From positions 86,755-150,754 of the forward strand of contig KV918949.1 of assembly GCA_002049455.2 (NCBI GenBank): 64,000 bases of DNA, given 5' to 3'. A program made the position numbers and the translations under genes. Of this stretch, positions 51,636 to 63,083 are shown one piece after another (within the stretch, counting starts at the first letter, position 1; each line of letters starts with the position of its first letter). The notes beneath the pieces were generated by a model. It had not been told where the DNA came from, did not search any database, and saw only the letters and a list, made by a program, of their open reading frames with translations. The DNA is from Porphyra umbilicalis (taxonomy: Eukaryota > Rhodophyta > Bangiophyceae > Bangiales > Bangiaceae).

Positions 51636-53194
51636 GCAGTTCAAGGACAAGAGTCGACCAAGTGGCGGGCCGCAATAGACCAGGAGATGGACTCTATCCG
51701 CAAGATAAGGACATGGCGTTTGACAAATCGCCCGGTCGGCCGACGCGTGCTCAAGGAAAAGTGGGTTTTCAAGATCAAGGACGAGCTGGCCAAGGTCGGG
51801 AGCAACACGACGCGGCACAAGGCGCGCATGTGCTTTTTGGGCAATCGGCAGATCAAGGGGCTTGAATTCAACGAGACGTTTGCGCCGGTGGCCAAGTTCA
51901 CTACCATCCAATGCATCCTGGCGATGACGGCGGCAAACGGGTGGGAGCTACATCAGATGGACGTCAAGACGGCATTTCTCAACGGCGACCTCGACGAGGA
52001 GGTCTACATGGATCAGCCGGAGAGATACGTCGATCCCACGTATCCGGACAAGGTCTGCCGCCTTCTCCAAGCGCTGTATGGGTTGAAGCAAGCCCCCAAG
52101 ATGTGGTACGCCAAGCTCAACGCCTTCCTCAAGTCGCAAGGGTTCGACAACATCGACCCGGATGCCTGCCTCTACCTCCAGATGGATGACGGTGAGATCA
52201 TCATCGTCCTGGTGTACGTCGACGATCTTCTTCTGGTCGGGTCAAGCATGGAGGCGATTAACAAAATCAAGAAGGCGCTTCGCAAGTAAAGAAGGCGCTT
52301 CGCAAGCGCTTCGAGATGAAGGACCTTGGCGAGGCCAAGGTCATTCTCGGGCTAGAGATCAGCCGTGACAAGACGTTGGGCACCCTCAAGCTGTCGCAGG
52401 GCAAGTACGCGGCACAAGTGCTCGAGAAGTTTGGTATGGCGGAGTGCAACCCGATCGCGACGCTGTTGGAGGTCGGGCTGCAGCTGGCTCAGTCGGAGAA
52501 CAGCGACGAGTCTCTTCCTTATCGCGAGGCCGTCGGAAGCCTGATGTACCTGATGGTCGGGACGCGTCCTGATCTCGCCTTTGCGGTCAGCAAGCTAAGC
52601 TGTTTCGTGTCGGGCTATGGGAAGGAGCACTGGGCGGCTGTGAAGCGCGTCCTCCGATATGTCAAGGGGTCTGTCGACAAGGGCCTGGTCTACAACAAGT
52701 CCGCGTCTGGCATCCTCTAAGGTTTCAGCGATGCCGACTGGGCAGGTGACTACGAGACGCGGCGGTCTACGACGGGCTTCATGTTCATCTTTGGCGGGGC
52801 GGCCGTCAGCTGGGCTTAGAAGTTGCAGAAGACGGTGGCGCTATCTACCATGGAGGCGGAGTACATGGCTCTTTGCGAGGCCAGCAAGGAAGCTGTTTGG
52901 CTCGACAAGCTCATCCAACGCGTCACCATGCTCGTGACGCAGTCGGACAACTTGGTTGGGCCGGTTAACATCAAGGTCCACAACAGCGGCTGCATCGACT
53001 TCGCCAAGAATCCCGTCGAGCACAAGCGCACCAAGCTCATCGACATTCCCTACCACTTCGTGCGGGATGCGATCACGACGGACAAGGTCATCCTCGAGCA
53101 CTGCCCAACGGACAAGATGGCGGCAGACTCGATGACGAAGGAGCTCGCCAAGGTCAAGCATGACAAGCATGTCAAGACGATGGGGATGTGTTGA
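51636..53194 (+). pseudogene. Copia reverse transcriptase-RNase H, copy 1
   Basis: Continues in frame after the TAA at 51633. RT has FNETFAPVAKFTTIQCILA, QMDVKTAFLNGDLDEEVYMD and an intact YVDD box (52215-52226). A 20-bp tandem duplication (52269-52288/52289-52306) creates a stop and shifts the frame. The rest runs from 52307 with LGLEISRDKTLGTLKLSQGK and YREAVGSLMYLMVGTRPDL. TAA at 52718-52720 and TAG at 52817-52819 interrupt RNase H (DADWAGDYETRRSTTG, LSTMEAEYMAL). Its usual DN..AI motif reads HNSGCI, so one catalytic Asp is lost. It ends at 53194. Confidence 0.92.
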
Positions 53195-53350
53195 CTTCAA
53201 GAACGCGCCGTAAGTACATCCGGATGTAAGTACATTGCTCCTCAAAGGCGGCCATGACGGGCGGCATCGGATTTGTGACGTCAAGATTCTAGGCGGACTT
53301 ATTTCTCGACAAGTACTTCAAGGGCGGTCAGCTGTCAGGCGGCGTCAAGC

Positions 53351-53359
53351 AAGGGGGCG
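53351..53359 (+). other. Polypurine tract of copia copy 1
   Basis: AAGGGGGCG immediately before LTR 2. The equivalent for copy 2 is 58196-58204. Confidence 0.7.
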
Positions 53360-53904
53360 TGTTGGAACGTCATGCTCAACGCCGCTGTAAGCCCTGCTGC
53401 GGTAAAAAGCAATGTTCAAGAAACCAGGTATTGACAGGGTTCGAACCCCCGACTCCCGGACGCGACCCGAAGGTCACGCCTTTTGAGAGTGGGTGCCTTA
53501 CTTCCAACCAGGCTACCCATGCGACTTCCTCGCGGTTTGGTGACCGCTGGTGCATTCCACATTTGTACCCGTGCGATTTTGAGTGAAAGTTTTGCGATTT
53601 CACATTTTTTGTTCTTGCGCTTCTGATGCTTTGATTGGCGTGGGCTTTGCTTTGATCCCTGATGATTTGATTTGGTGAGCGTTTTGATTTAGAGTGTGGG
53701 CGGGGGCGTGCGCGGGCGAGCCGCTTGGGCTGCGTGGTGGGCTTGGGTGCGCCGACTTGGACTACTTGAGGAGTGCCCTTGATGGGAAGAGGGGCGCTTT
53801 CGAGAGATAACCAACAAAGCACGTTCGCACTCATACACACAAGCTCAAGCCACTCAACCACTTCACCGTGGTCCCCCATCCCCTATCTCCACTGCGTTTC
53901 AACA
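53360..53904 (+). repeat. Copia LTR 2 (recombinant-type middle LTR)
   Basis: The first 130 bp match LTR 3; the 3' end (T at 53888) matches LTR 1. Confidence 0.95.
53427..53517 (-). ncRNA. tRNA-like sequence in LTR 2 (pseudo)
   Basis: Same element as in LTR 1, with a few substitutions; B box intact. Confidence 0.42.
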
Positions 53905-53921
53905 GGTTATGGGCCCAGAGC
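53905..53921 (+). other. Primer-binding site, half-tRNA type (copy 2)
   Basis: Identical to 49060-49076. Confidence 0.8.
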
Positions 53922-54068
53922 CGGGGCTGTGACAAGGGCAAGGTGTGCCAGACGGCGTCGCGGCGGTCGCGACACTTGAGAAGAAGACGAGTGCAAGGTG
54001 GTTCAAAGACGTGACGGTCAAGGCGCAAGGTTTGGCAAGATCGGGACGCGCTACGACAAGCAGGCATC

Positions 54069-56480
54069 ATGGACGGTGGCGCTGCCGGCATAGGCGGCAT
54101 CAAGATTGACAAGTTGACGGAGACGAACTTCCACGAGTGGCGCCAGCGGATCAAGATGATCCTGGCGCTGCGCGACCTGGACGACATTCTTGATGAAGAC
54201 GGCAAGCCGACGGACGCGGAGGACCGCGAGATGGCGGTGTGGAAGCGTCGAGACACGAAGGCGAGCGCCATCATCGGGCTTACCCTTGGGTCCGAGCAGC
54301 TGGAGCACGTGTCGGGGTGCAAGACGACGGCGGAAATGTGGTCAACCCTGTAAGGCGTCTTCCAGCGCAAGAGTTTGATGAACAAGATGAAGGCGCGACG
54401 CGCATTCTACACCGTCGCGATGAACGTCGGCGAGGGCATGCTGGGCTATATCAACCGCGTGCGCAACCTCGGCGAGAACCTCAAGGCCATGGGCGGCAAG
54501 GTGACGGAGATGGACGTCGCCATGAGCGTCCTCAACGGGCTGACGTCAAAGTATGAGAACCTGCTGGTGGCTCTTGACGCCAAGGGCGAGGACGAGTTAA
54601 GCGTCGACTTTGTCAAGAGCCGCTTGCTTCAGAAGGAGCGGCGTCAGGAGGACAAGTCACTGGCGACGAAGCGCATTGGCGACATGGCACTCGTCGGCGC
54701 CAACTATCGAGGTCAAGGCCGCCGCGGTGACCTCTCCAAGATCGATTGCTACTACTGCCACAAGTTTGGGCACATCTCTCATGATTACCCAGAGCTCAAG
54801 GCCAAGAAACAGAGACAGGACAAGGTGGCCGCGATTGCGGCTGATGACGGTAGCGATAGCGACGACGCCATCTGTCTCGTTGGCAGCGCGGATGACAACG
54901 ATGACATTTCCAAGTCGTGGTTTGTCGACTCTGCGGCGTCTGCACACATGTGCTGGATGCGTGCGTGCTTCGATGACAACAAGACGACCGCGAAGCGGAG
55001 CGTCACGATGAGTGACAAGGGGTCCGTTGCCACGGCAGGCGTCGGAACCGTCGTGGTCAATGTCATCGTTCACGGTAAGACGCGCAAGATCAAGTTGGAG
55101 AAGGTACTCCATGTTCCTACTATGGGCTTCAACCTCATGTCGGTCGGCATGTTGGCGGAACGCGGTGCGGAAATGTCGTTCAAGCGCGGTATGTCCATCA
55201 TCAAGATGAACGAGAAGATCGCTGCGTGCGGCACGCGTAAGAACGGGCCCTACCACCTAAACATGGCCCCTATGTCGAATTTTTCTGCGGTGGCCTCTCT
55301 GCAGCTATGGCATGAGCGTCTTGGCCACGTGAACGTGGCCGGCGTCAAGAGGATGATCAAGAACAAGGACGTATACGGACTCAAGTGCACTTCCATGGTG
55401 GTCAAGGACATCTGCGAGCCGTGCGTGTACGGCAAGTCGGCAATGACGCCTATGCCTAGCGCAGGAGGCGTTCGTGTGACCAGGCGGCTTCAGCTCGTGC
55501 ACTCGGACCTCGGTGGACCTATGTCAGAACCCTCTCGTGGCGGAGCGCTCTACTTCGGCACGTTCACCAACAACTTCTCCCGCTGGACGGACGTGGTCTT
55601 CTTGCACAATAAGAGCGATCTGCTCGTGGAGTACAAGAAGTGGCTGACCAAGGCACAGCTGCACACCGGCAACAAGATCAAGGTGCTCCGGTCCGGCAAC
55701 GGCGGCCAGCACGTGTCGTCCGCATTCAAGGCACTTCACGATGAGAACGGCACGGCGCACCAGACGACGGTGCCCGACACGCCGCAGCAGAACGGGGTTG
55801 CTGAGCGACTCAACCGAGTTCTCGTGGAGATGGCACGCACCATGATGCGAAACAAGGGCGTCGAACAGGATCTCTGGGCGGATGCCATCAAGACGGCGGT
55901 CTACATTAAGAACCGCGTCACCAGCCTTGCGCTTCCTGTAGGCAAGACGCCTCATGAGCTATGGACCGGGAACAAGCCCGACGTAAGCCACATGCGGGTG
56001 TTTGGGTCAACATGCTGGGTGGTACAGCACAAGAGCCACGTCGATTGCAAGCTCGGAGACAAGGCGGCAACTGGCATTTTCGTGGGCTATCCCGACGGCA
56101 GCAAGGCGTACAAGGTCATCCTCGACGACGGCATGGTCGTCAAGGCGCGAAGCGTCGTTTTCTCCGAGAGCAAGTCAAGCAAGATTGCAGATGTTCCAGA
56201 GGACTCACCCATGAACGAAGTCGTGGAAGGCGAGACGGGCTTGGATGCCGGCAGCGACGACCAAGACGTCGACGCTGAAGACGACCAAGACGTCGACGCT
56301 GAAGATGACGGCGGCGACAACCAGCAAGATGATGGCTCGGACAAATCGGCAGACGACACTCAAGGTTCTGCCGGATCTCAAGACACGCTGCGTCGGAGCG
56401 GCAGATCGCGGCGGCCTCCGGTTGAGTACTGGCGTCCAGTGAGCCTCGTTGCTCACGAGGCTCCCATGACGAATGGGTAA
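54069..56480 (+). pseudogene. Copia gag-protease-integrase, copy 2
   Basis: Same as 49224-51635 shifted by 4845 bp: TAA at 54351-54353 and 56478-56480, same zinc-knuckle and integrase substitutions. Shared defects show the damage preceded the duplication. Confidence 0.92.
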
Positions 56481-58039
56481 GCAGTTCAAGGACAAGAGTC
56501 GACCAAGTGGCGGGCCGCAATAGACCAGGAGATGGACTCTATCCGCAAGATAAGGACATGGCGTTTGACAAATCGCCCGGTCGGCCGACGCGTGCTCAAG
56601 GAAAAGTGGGTTTTCAAGATCAAGGACGAGCTGGCCAAGGTCGGGAGCAACACGACGCGGCACAAGGCGCGCATGTGCTTTTTGGGCAATCGGCAGATCA
56701 AGGGGCTTGAATTCAACGAGACGTTTGCGCCGGTGGCCAAGTTCACTACCATCCAATGCATCCTGGCGATGACGGCGGCAAACGGGTGGGAGCTACATCA
56801 GATGGACGTCAAGACGGCATTTCTCAACGGCGACCTCGACGAGGAGGTCTACATGGATCAGCCGGAGAGATACGTCGATCCCACGTATCCGGACAAGGTC
56901 TGCCGCCTTCTCCAAGCGCTGTATGGGTTGAAGCAAGCCCCCAAGATGTGGTACGCCAAGCTCAACGCCTTCCTCAAGTCGCAAGGGTTCGACAACATCG
57001 ACCCGGATGCCTGCCTCTACCTCCAGATGGATGACGGTGAGATCATCATCGTCCTGGTGTACGTCGACGATCTTCTTCTGGTCGGGTCAAGCATGGAGGC
57101 GATTAACAAAATCAAGAAGGCGCTTCGCAAGTAAAGAAGGCGCTTCGCAAGCGCTTCGAGATGAAGGACCTTGGCGAGGCCAAGGTCATTCTCGGGCTAG
57201 AGATCAGCCGTGACAAGACGTTGGGCACCCTCAAGCTGTCGCAGGGCAAGTACGCGGCACAAGTGCTCGAGAAGTTTGGTATGGCGGAGTGCAACCCGAT
57301 CGCGACGCTGTTGGAGGTCGGGCTGCAGCTGGCTCAGTCGGAGAACAGCGACGAGTCTCTTCCTTATCGCGAGGCCGTCGGAAGCCTGATGTACCTGATG
57401 GTCGGGACGCGTCCTGATCTCGCCTTTGCGGTCAGCAAGCTAAGCTGTTTCGTGTCGGGCTATGGGAAGGAGCACTGGGCGGCTGTGAAGCGCGTCCTCC
57501 GATATGTCAAGGGGTCTGTCGACAAGGGCCTGGTCTACAACAAGTCCGCGTCTGGCATCCTCTAAGGTTTCAGCGATGCCGACTGGGCAGGTGACTACGA
57601 GACGCGGCGGTCTACGACGGGCTTCATGTTCATCTTTGGCGGGGCGGCCGTCAGCTGGGCTTAGAAGTTGCAGAAGACGGTGGCGCTATCTACCATGGAG
57701 GCGGAGTACATGGCTCTTTGCGAGGCCAGCAAGGAAGCTGTTTGGCTCGACAAGCTCATCCAACGCGTCACCATGCTCGTGACGCAGTCGGACAACTTGG
57801 TTGGGCCGGTTAACATCAAGGTCCACAACAGCGGCTGCATCGACTTCGCCAAGAATCCCGTCGAGCACAAGCGCACCAAGCTCATCGACATTCCCTACCA
57901 CTTCGTGCGGGATGCGATCACGACGGACAAGGTCATCCTCGAGCACTGCCCAACGGACAAGATGGCGGCAGACTCGATGACGAAGGAGCTCGCCAAGGTC
58001 AAGCATGACAAGCATGTCAAGACGATGGGGATGTGTTGA
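56481..58039 (+). pseudogene. Copia reverse transcriptase-RNase H, copy 2
   Basis: Same as 51636-53194 shifted by 4845 bp: the 20-bp duplication at 57114-57151, TAA at 57563-57565, TAG at 57662-57664, YVDD intact, RNase H Asp lost. Confidence 0.92.
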
Positions 58040-58204
58040 CTTCAAGAACGCGCCGTAAGTACATCCGGATGTAAGTACATTGCTCCTCAAAGGCGGCCAT
58101 GACGGGCGGCATCGGATTTGTGACGTCAAGATTCTAGGCGGACTTATTTCTCGACAAGTACTTCAAGGGCGGTCAGCTGTCAGGCGGCGTCAAGCAAGGG
58201 GGCG

Positions 58205-58749
58205 TGTTGGAACGTCATGCTCAACGCCGCTGTAAGCCCTGCTGCGGTAAAAAGCAATGTTCAAGAAACCAGGTATTGACAGGGTTCGAACCCCCGACTC
58301 CCGGACGCGACCCGAAGGTCACGCCTTTTGAGAGTGGGTGCCTTACTTCCAACCAGGCTACCCATGCGACTTCCTCGCGGTTTGGTGACCGCTGGTGCAT
58401 TCCACATTTGTACCCGTGCGATTTTGAGTGAAAGTTTTGCGATTTCACATTTTTTGTTCTTGCGCTTCTGATGCTTTGATTGGCGTGGGCTTTGCTTTGA
58501 TCCCTGATGATTTGATTTGGTGAGCGTTTTGATTTAGAGTGTGGGCGGGGGCGTGCGCGGGCGAGCCGCTTGGGCTGCGTGGTGGGCTTGGGTGCGCCGA
58601 CTTGGACTACTTGAGGAGTGCCCTTGATGGGAAGAGGGGCGCTTTCGAGAGATAACCAACAAAGCACGTTCGCACTCATACACACAAGCTCAAGCCACTC
58701 AACCACTTCACCGTGGTCCCCCATCCCCTATCCCCACTGCGTTTCAACA
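58205..58749 (+). repeat. Copia LTR 3
   Basis: Matches LTR 2 in the first 130 bp; has C at 58733 where LTRs 1 and 2 have T. Confidence 0.95.
58272..58362 (-). ncRNA. tRNA-like sequence in LTR 3 (pseudo)
   Basis: Same as in LTR 2. Confidence 0.42.
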
Positions 58750-58754
58750 CCGGG
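58750..58754 (+). other. Target-site duplication, right
   Basis: CCGGG; partner of CCAGG at 48510-48514. Confidence 0.7.
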
Positions 58755-61709
58755 GACGACTGGGCCAACGAGCGGGAGGGCCGAATGATGGGGTCTCTAG
58801 CGCCGGTGGCCCGCGCGGGCCACGGCGCAATGCGCCTGCCGCTGCGTGAATCCGCCAACCGGACGTTCCTTCTGCCGCCGGCTCCCTCCGACTGGGACTT
58901 TGTTTTCGCCGCGCCGCGGCTGCTTTCTTGGTTTTTGCCGCGGGTCTTCACCCATCACGCGCACCGCCTAGCCACGGCGACGAGGGACCCCCTTCTTGGC
59001 GTAGCGCGCCTCGCGGCGGCCTGTGCGATGATGAGCGCCGTCCTTGCCGCGTACGAGCGGGACCGCCGCTTGGTCCGGCCCCCGCCCTTGGCGACGTGGG
59101 CGCTCACCCGCTTTGGGCCGGTGACCCTCTTCCAAGGGGACACTCGGCGGGCCACCACCCTGCGCCTCATCCTGGCGGCGTGGCCGCACGTCCCGTGGCG
59201 CCTTGTGCTCCAGCGCCTTCCTCACTCCACCCCGGGGAAGGCACCCCCCACCATCCCCTACGCTCACCATGGGACGATGATGAGCGCCGAGCGCCACTGG
59301 GTGGGCGCAGCGCCCTGCGCGTCGTCGCCGACCGGGTTGGGGTGCACGGAGGCCGCCCTCGAGGCAGACTTGCCACCTCAGTTTCCCTACGTGGACATTG
59401 GCGGGGACGGGTACGGTGCTCCGCACAGGGCGGCGTCCGCCGAGCCCCGTGGGGCCGGCGGGGCTGATCCGCCGCGGTCCCCTTGGTCGGAGCCCCAAGG
59501 GGGCAGCGCCGACGCCCCTTTGGACGCGGGGGGTGCCGCATCGCTTGGCGGCGGGGTCGGGCGTGCCGGCGGCCGCGGCGGAGCCGACCCAGGCGGGGGC
59601 AAGCGGTATCCCACCGCCGGTGCGGCCGCTACGGGATGGGAGCCACCGGCGTACGCCGGGGGCCGCGGGGGCCGTGACTACCCGGCCTGCGGTGGTTCGG
59701 CCTGGCCCGGCGGCCAGGGAGCCGGCACCAGTGGCCCGCGCCACGGCGGGGGCTGGCAGCCCGGCAGGGACGACAGCGGCGGCGAGTTCGGCGGCGGGTA
59801 CAGCGGGGGCGGCGGGTACTTCAGTGCCGGCGGCCGCGGTGGCGGTTACGGCGACGGCGGTTACCGCGACGGTGGCGATCGCGACGGCGAGTACCGCGGC
59901 TGTGGCGTCTGCGGCGGCGGCGAGTACCGCAGCGGCGGGGACCGCGGCGGGGAGGGCCGCGGCGGCGGCTACCGCGGCGGTGATGGCCGCTGGTACGACC
60001 GCCGTGACCACCAGTGCTGTGGCGGGTACCGCGGCGTCGACGACCACAGCGGCGAGTACGACGGCGATTAGCGCGGTGGCGACGGCCGCGCCGGAGGGTA
60101 CGGCGGAGGTGCTTACCACAGCGGTGGTGACCGCGGCGGCGAATACCGCGACGGTGGGTGCCACGGCGGTGACGACCGTGCTGACGACCGCTACGGCGGC
60201 GGATACCGCGGCGCGGATGACCGCGGGTACGACGGGTACTACAGCGCCGGGTACCACGGCCGGGACGACCGCGGAGACGGGCACGACGATGGCGGCTGCC
60301 ACGGGGGCGGCCAGGCCGGCGGATGGGGCGACGGTGCCGGCGCGCCCAGGTCCGAGGGCGCTCGGGGTGATGACCCCTGTCCCGGGTACGGCCGGAGCCA
60401 GGGCGGCGGGCGCCGCGATTGGGCGCCATCGCCGGTGTCGCCCCGGGGCGGGCGTGGGTATCCGAGACGTGGTGGGGGTGAGGCCCCGCTGACGCCGCCG
60501 CGCGGAGAGCCCACACCCGCGGCGTCGCCGGTGCGGCCGCGCCGGGAGCCTGCGCCCGCTGCGCCCCCGCCGGCGCCGCCGCCGGTGATGTCGGCGGGGG
60601 GTCCGCCGGTGTCCGGCCGATCCCTCGCCCCTGCCGGCGTCCACGCGTCCCCGACCCTGCCGTCTCCGGAGGCGCCGGCCGCGGCGCTGCCGTCCCCGCC
60701 GCGGGGAGCTGCTGCGCCCGTGCCGGTGCTGCCGGCGTCCGGGCGGTCCGCCGCGCCTGCCGCGGCCGCTCCGTCGACGACCCTGCCGTGCCCGGTGTTG
60801 ACGCCCGCGGCGCCGCCGGGTTCGGCTGGGGAAGCTTCGGCGCCTGCTGGAGCCCCGCTTCCGCGCCCGCGTCCGGCGCTTACGTCCGCTGCGTGCCCGA
60901 CCACGTCACGGGCGGGGCTCGCGCCGATGGCGTGGCAGTGTCCCCCGCCGCCGTTGGCGCCGGCGCCTGAGATGGCGAGCGACGTGGCGGGGCCCACCGC
61001 CGCGGAGTCGGCGAATTTGCCACCCCGTCGGGGGCACGCGCCCGCTGCGCCGCCGGCCACGCCGGGGCCTGGGGCTGGCGACGCTGTGGGTGTCGTCCCC
61101 GTGGCGCCGGCGGGGGCGTCCGACTCCGTGCCGCGTGTGGCCAAGTCGGGTGCCCCGCTAATGGGGGACCCCCCACGCGGCGTTTCCGGGCGGGGCGCCC
61201 CCGGACTTCCCCCCCCCCCGGCCGAGACGACGCCGGGTCCCGACGGCGGGAGCGGCAATGCCGCGGTGGAGGTGGGGGCAGCGGCGGCCGTCGGGGCGCG
61301 TTGGCGCGGGAACGACGACCCCGCCGGTCGGCGGGTGGCGGCGCGGACCGGCGGGCGGGACGTGGCCGCGGGGCGGGAGTCGCACGGGTCTAGCGGCAAG
61401 GACGCCACCGTGTTGGCGTTCTTACTGACGGGGGCGGCCAATACCGCTCAGGCGGGGCCGCCCCGTTCGGATCAGCGCCGTGAGGGCGTGTGGGCCGAGT
61501 GGAAGTACGACCCGGTGGTGAACTGGGGTCAGGTGACGAATACGATGCTGGGGCTGGCGCTCCTGGAGTACGGCCGGGCCGCGCGTCACGTGGGCGGGCC
61601 GCTGGCCGGGAGCCCGACGTGGCACGCGGCCAGCCTGAACCAGGCGGTGCGCGCGCGGATGCGGAAGGGTGGGTTCCCGTTGGTGGATTCCGCCTATGTC
61701 GACTCTTAG
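58755..61709 (+). pseudogene. Antisense ORF of chromovirus B, C-terminal part (985 codons)
   Basis: Continues in frame from 48514. It starts DDWANEREGRMMGS and has a folded-looking part with NRTFLLPPAPSDWDFVFAAP, RRATTLRLILAAWPHVPW and FPYVDIGGDGYG. A long Gly/Tyr/Asp/Arg-rich segment follows (about 59560-60420; RGGGYGDGGYRDGG type, like RGG/low-complexity RNA-binding tails). Next is an Ala/Pro-rich part, then a short ordered end, VWAEWKYDPVVNWGQVTN to a stop at 61709. Only one in-frame stop interrupts it (TAG 60069-60071). The convergent pol stop is at 63292, beyond the repeat array. Function unknown. Confidence 0.55.
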
Positions 61710-61779
61710 GTAGTGCCGACGTGGCGCGCAGGCGGTAAAGCCGGATAGGCCCGCCGGGCTTTTGGTGCGCTGTACCCCG

Positions 61780-62623
61780 GGGCGTTGTCCCACCGGTGAT
61801 CCGCCCGTCTTGACGTCCGGCGCGACCGTGCCGCGGAGGAGGTGCCGCACGTCGACGCGCCCTCCGCCCGGACCGAGGGACCGGGACCGCGGGGCGTCGC
61901 CCAACCGGCGACGCACCGTTCGCCACAAACGGTGCATGTGCACCGCGGGGGAGGCGCTCCACTTGCGACACGCTCTCCGCCACGACTGGTACGTTAGCAC
62001 GGCGGGGGCGTCGCCCCACCAGCGACGCGCCCGCAGCCAGGGCCGGTGCACCGGCACCGCGGCGACGTCGCCTCGTCGGCGATGCGTCTGCTGCGACGTC
62101 CGGTACGACGGCACCGCGGGGGCGTCGCCTCAGTGGCGACACGCCGTCCGTCGCGACCGGTGCATCAGAACCGCGGGGGTGTCGCCCCACTGGCGACACG
62201 CCCTCCGCCACAACCGGTGCAGCTGCACCGCAGGGGCGTCGTTTTACCGGCGACGCGCCCACCGCCACGACTGGTGCACCAGCACTACGGGGGAGTTGTC
62301 CCACTGGCGACACGCCCGCCGCCACGACTGGTGCGCCAGCACGGCGGGGGCGTCGCCCCACCGGCGATGCGCCCTTCGCCAGGAACGGTGCACACGCAGC
62401 GCTGGGGCGTCGCCCCATTTGCGACACGCCCTCCGTCACGACGGGTGCACCAGCACCACTGAGGCGTCGCCCCATTGGCGGTTCGCCCTCTGTAACGACC
62501 GGTGTACCAGCACCGGGGGGGATTCACCCCACAGGCGATACGCCCTCCACCAAGACTGGTGTGTCAGCACGGCGGGGGCGGCGCCCCACCGGCGACGCTG
62601 ACTCCGCCACGACCGGTGCACCT
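61780..62623. repeat. 57-bp tandem repeat array, left part (about 14-15 units)
   Basis: Units built on GGGGGCGTCGCCCCACCGGC, then GACACGCCCTCCG, then CACGACCGGTGCACCAGCACC. 57 bp is 19 codons. Both strands stay open: the plus frame repeats SPHWRHALRHDRC, the minus frame repeats SPVGRRPRGAGAPVV. The array lies between the pol end and the antisense ORF end of element B, so its coding status is unclear. Confidence 0.9.
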
Positions 62624-63083
62624 GCGCAGCGGGCCCACAACCGTCGTCAAAAGCACGTCTGTTTTTGCCAGTTTTGAGCCTCTCGGAGGCCCGTGTTCCT
62701 GTTTGATGAAACAGAATTCCTGTGCAAAAAACAGATCGACCCCCCTTGACAGGCACTCAGAGGCCATCCCATGCGAGGTCCATGCATATTTGTGTTTGCG
62801 AGAACAGGAATCGTTCCTCACTCCACACATTCCGCCTGCCAGCAGGGCCATAGATGCTTCTCCTTCTCTCTCTCTTTCTGGAAGGGTGAAGTGTATACGT
62901 CTCATGCTGTGTCTCTCTTTTTACGGGTGGACATGCATCTATCCCGGCAAACAGATGATGTTGGCGCCCTTTCTGGAAAAAACCAGCCTTGACAGAGCCC
63001 CAGGGCGGTTTGCAGATTATATGTTCGTCCCAAATCACCCAAAAGCAGACGTGCTCTTGACGACGGTTTTGGGCCCGCTGCGC
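62624..63083. mobile_element. MITE of 460 bp with 44-bp inverted ends, inside the 57-bp array
   Basis: The left end GCGCAGCGGGCCCACAACCG (62624 on) and the inward-read right end GCGCAGCGGGCCCAAAACCG match. The match continues through CGTCGTCAA.AGCACGTCTG to about 44 bp with four or so differences. The interior is AT-richer with no gene. Flanks read TGCACCT and TGCACC but the repeat context makes the duplication length ambiguous. The superfamily is unassigned. Confidence 0.85.

Larger units (their letters stand above)
48515..58749 (+). mobile_element. Tandem dimer of a Ty1/copia element (LTR-body-LTR-body-LTR)
   Basis: Three 545-bp LTRs (48515, 53360, 58205) separate two 4300-bp bodies, period exactly 4845 bp. 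The encoded sequence of the two bodies appears identical, including every stop codon. Domain order is gag, protease, integrase, RT, RNase H (copia order). Both bodies are dead: four nonsense codons, a 20-bp duplication and altered catalytic residues. Confidence 0.95.

Noticed and set aside
49506-52819. Reassigned stop codons, since copia has repeated in-frame TAA and TAG
   Set aside because: Chromovirus pol is open for about 1300 codons under the standard code and ordinary genes end at TAA/TGA/TAG. The copia also has a frameshift and lost catalytic residues, so decay explains it.
53360-58749. Two independent copia insertions side by side
   Set aside because: They share one LTR, have identical defects and one outer target duplication; recombination within one element (or assembly duplication) fits better.
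58968-60644. 558-codon minus-strand ORF opposite the element B antisense ORF
   Set aside because: Low-complexity Val/Ala product mirroring the Gly/Tyr/Arg-rich frame; no conserved position in other elements.
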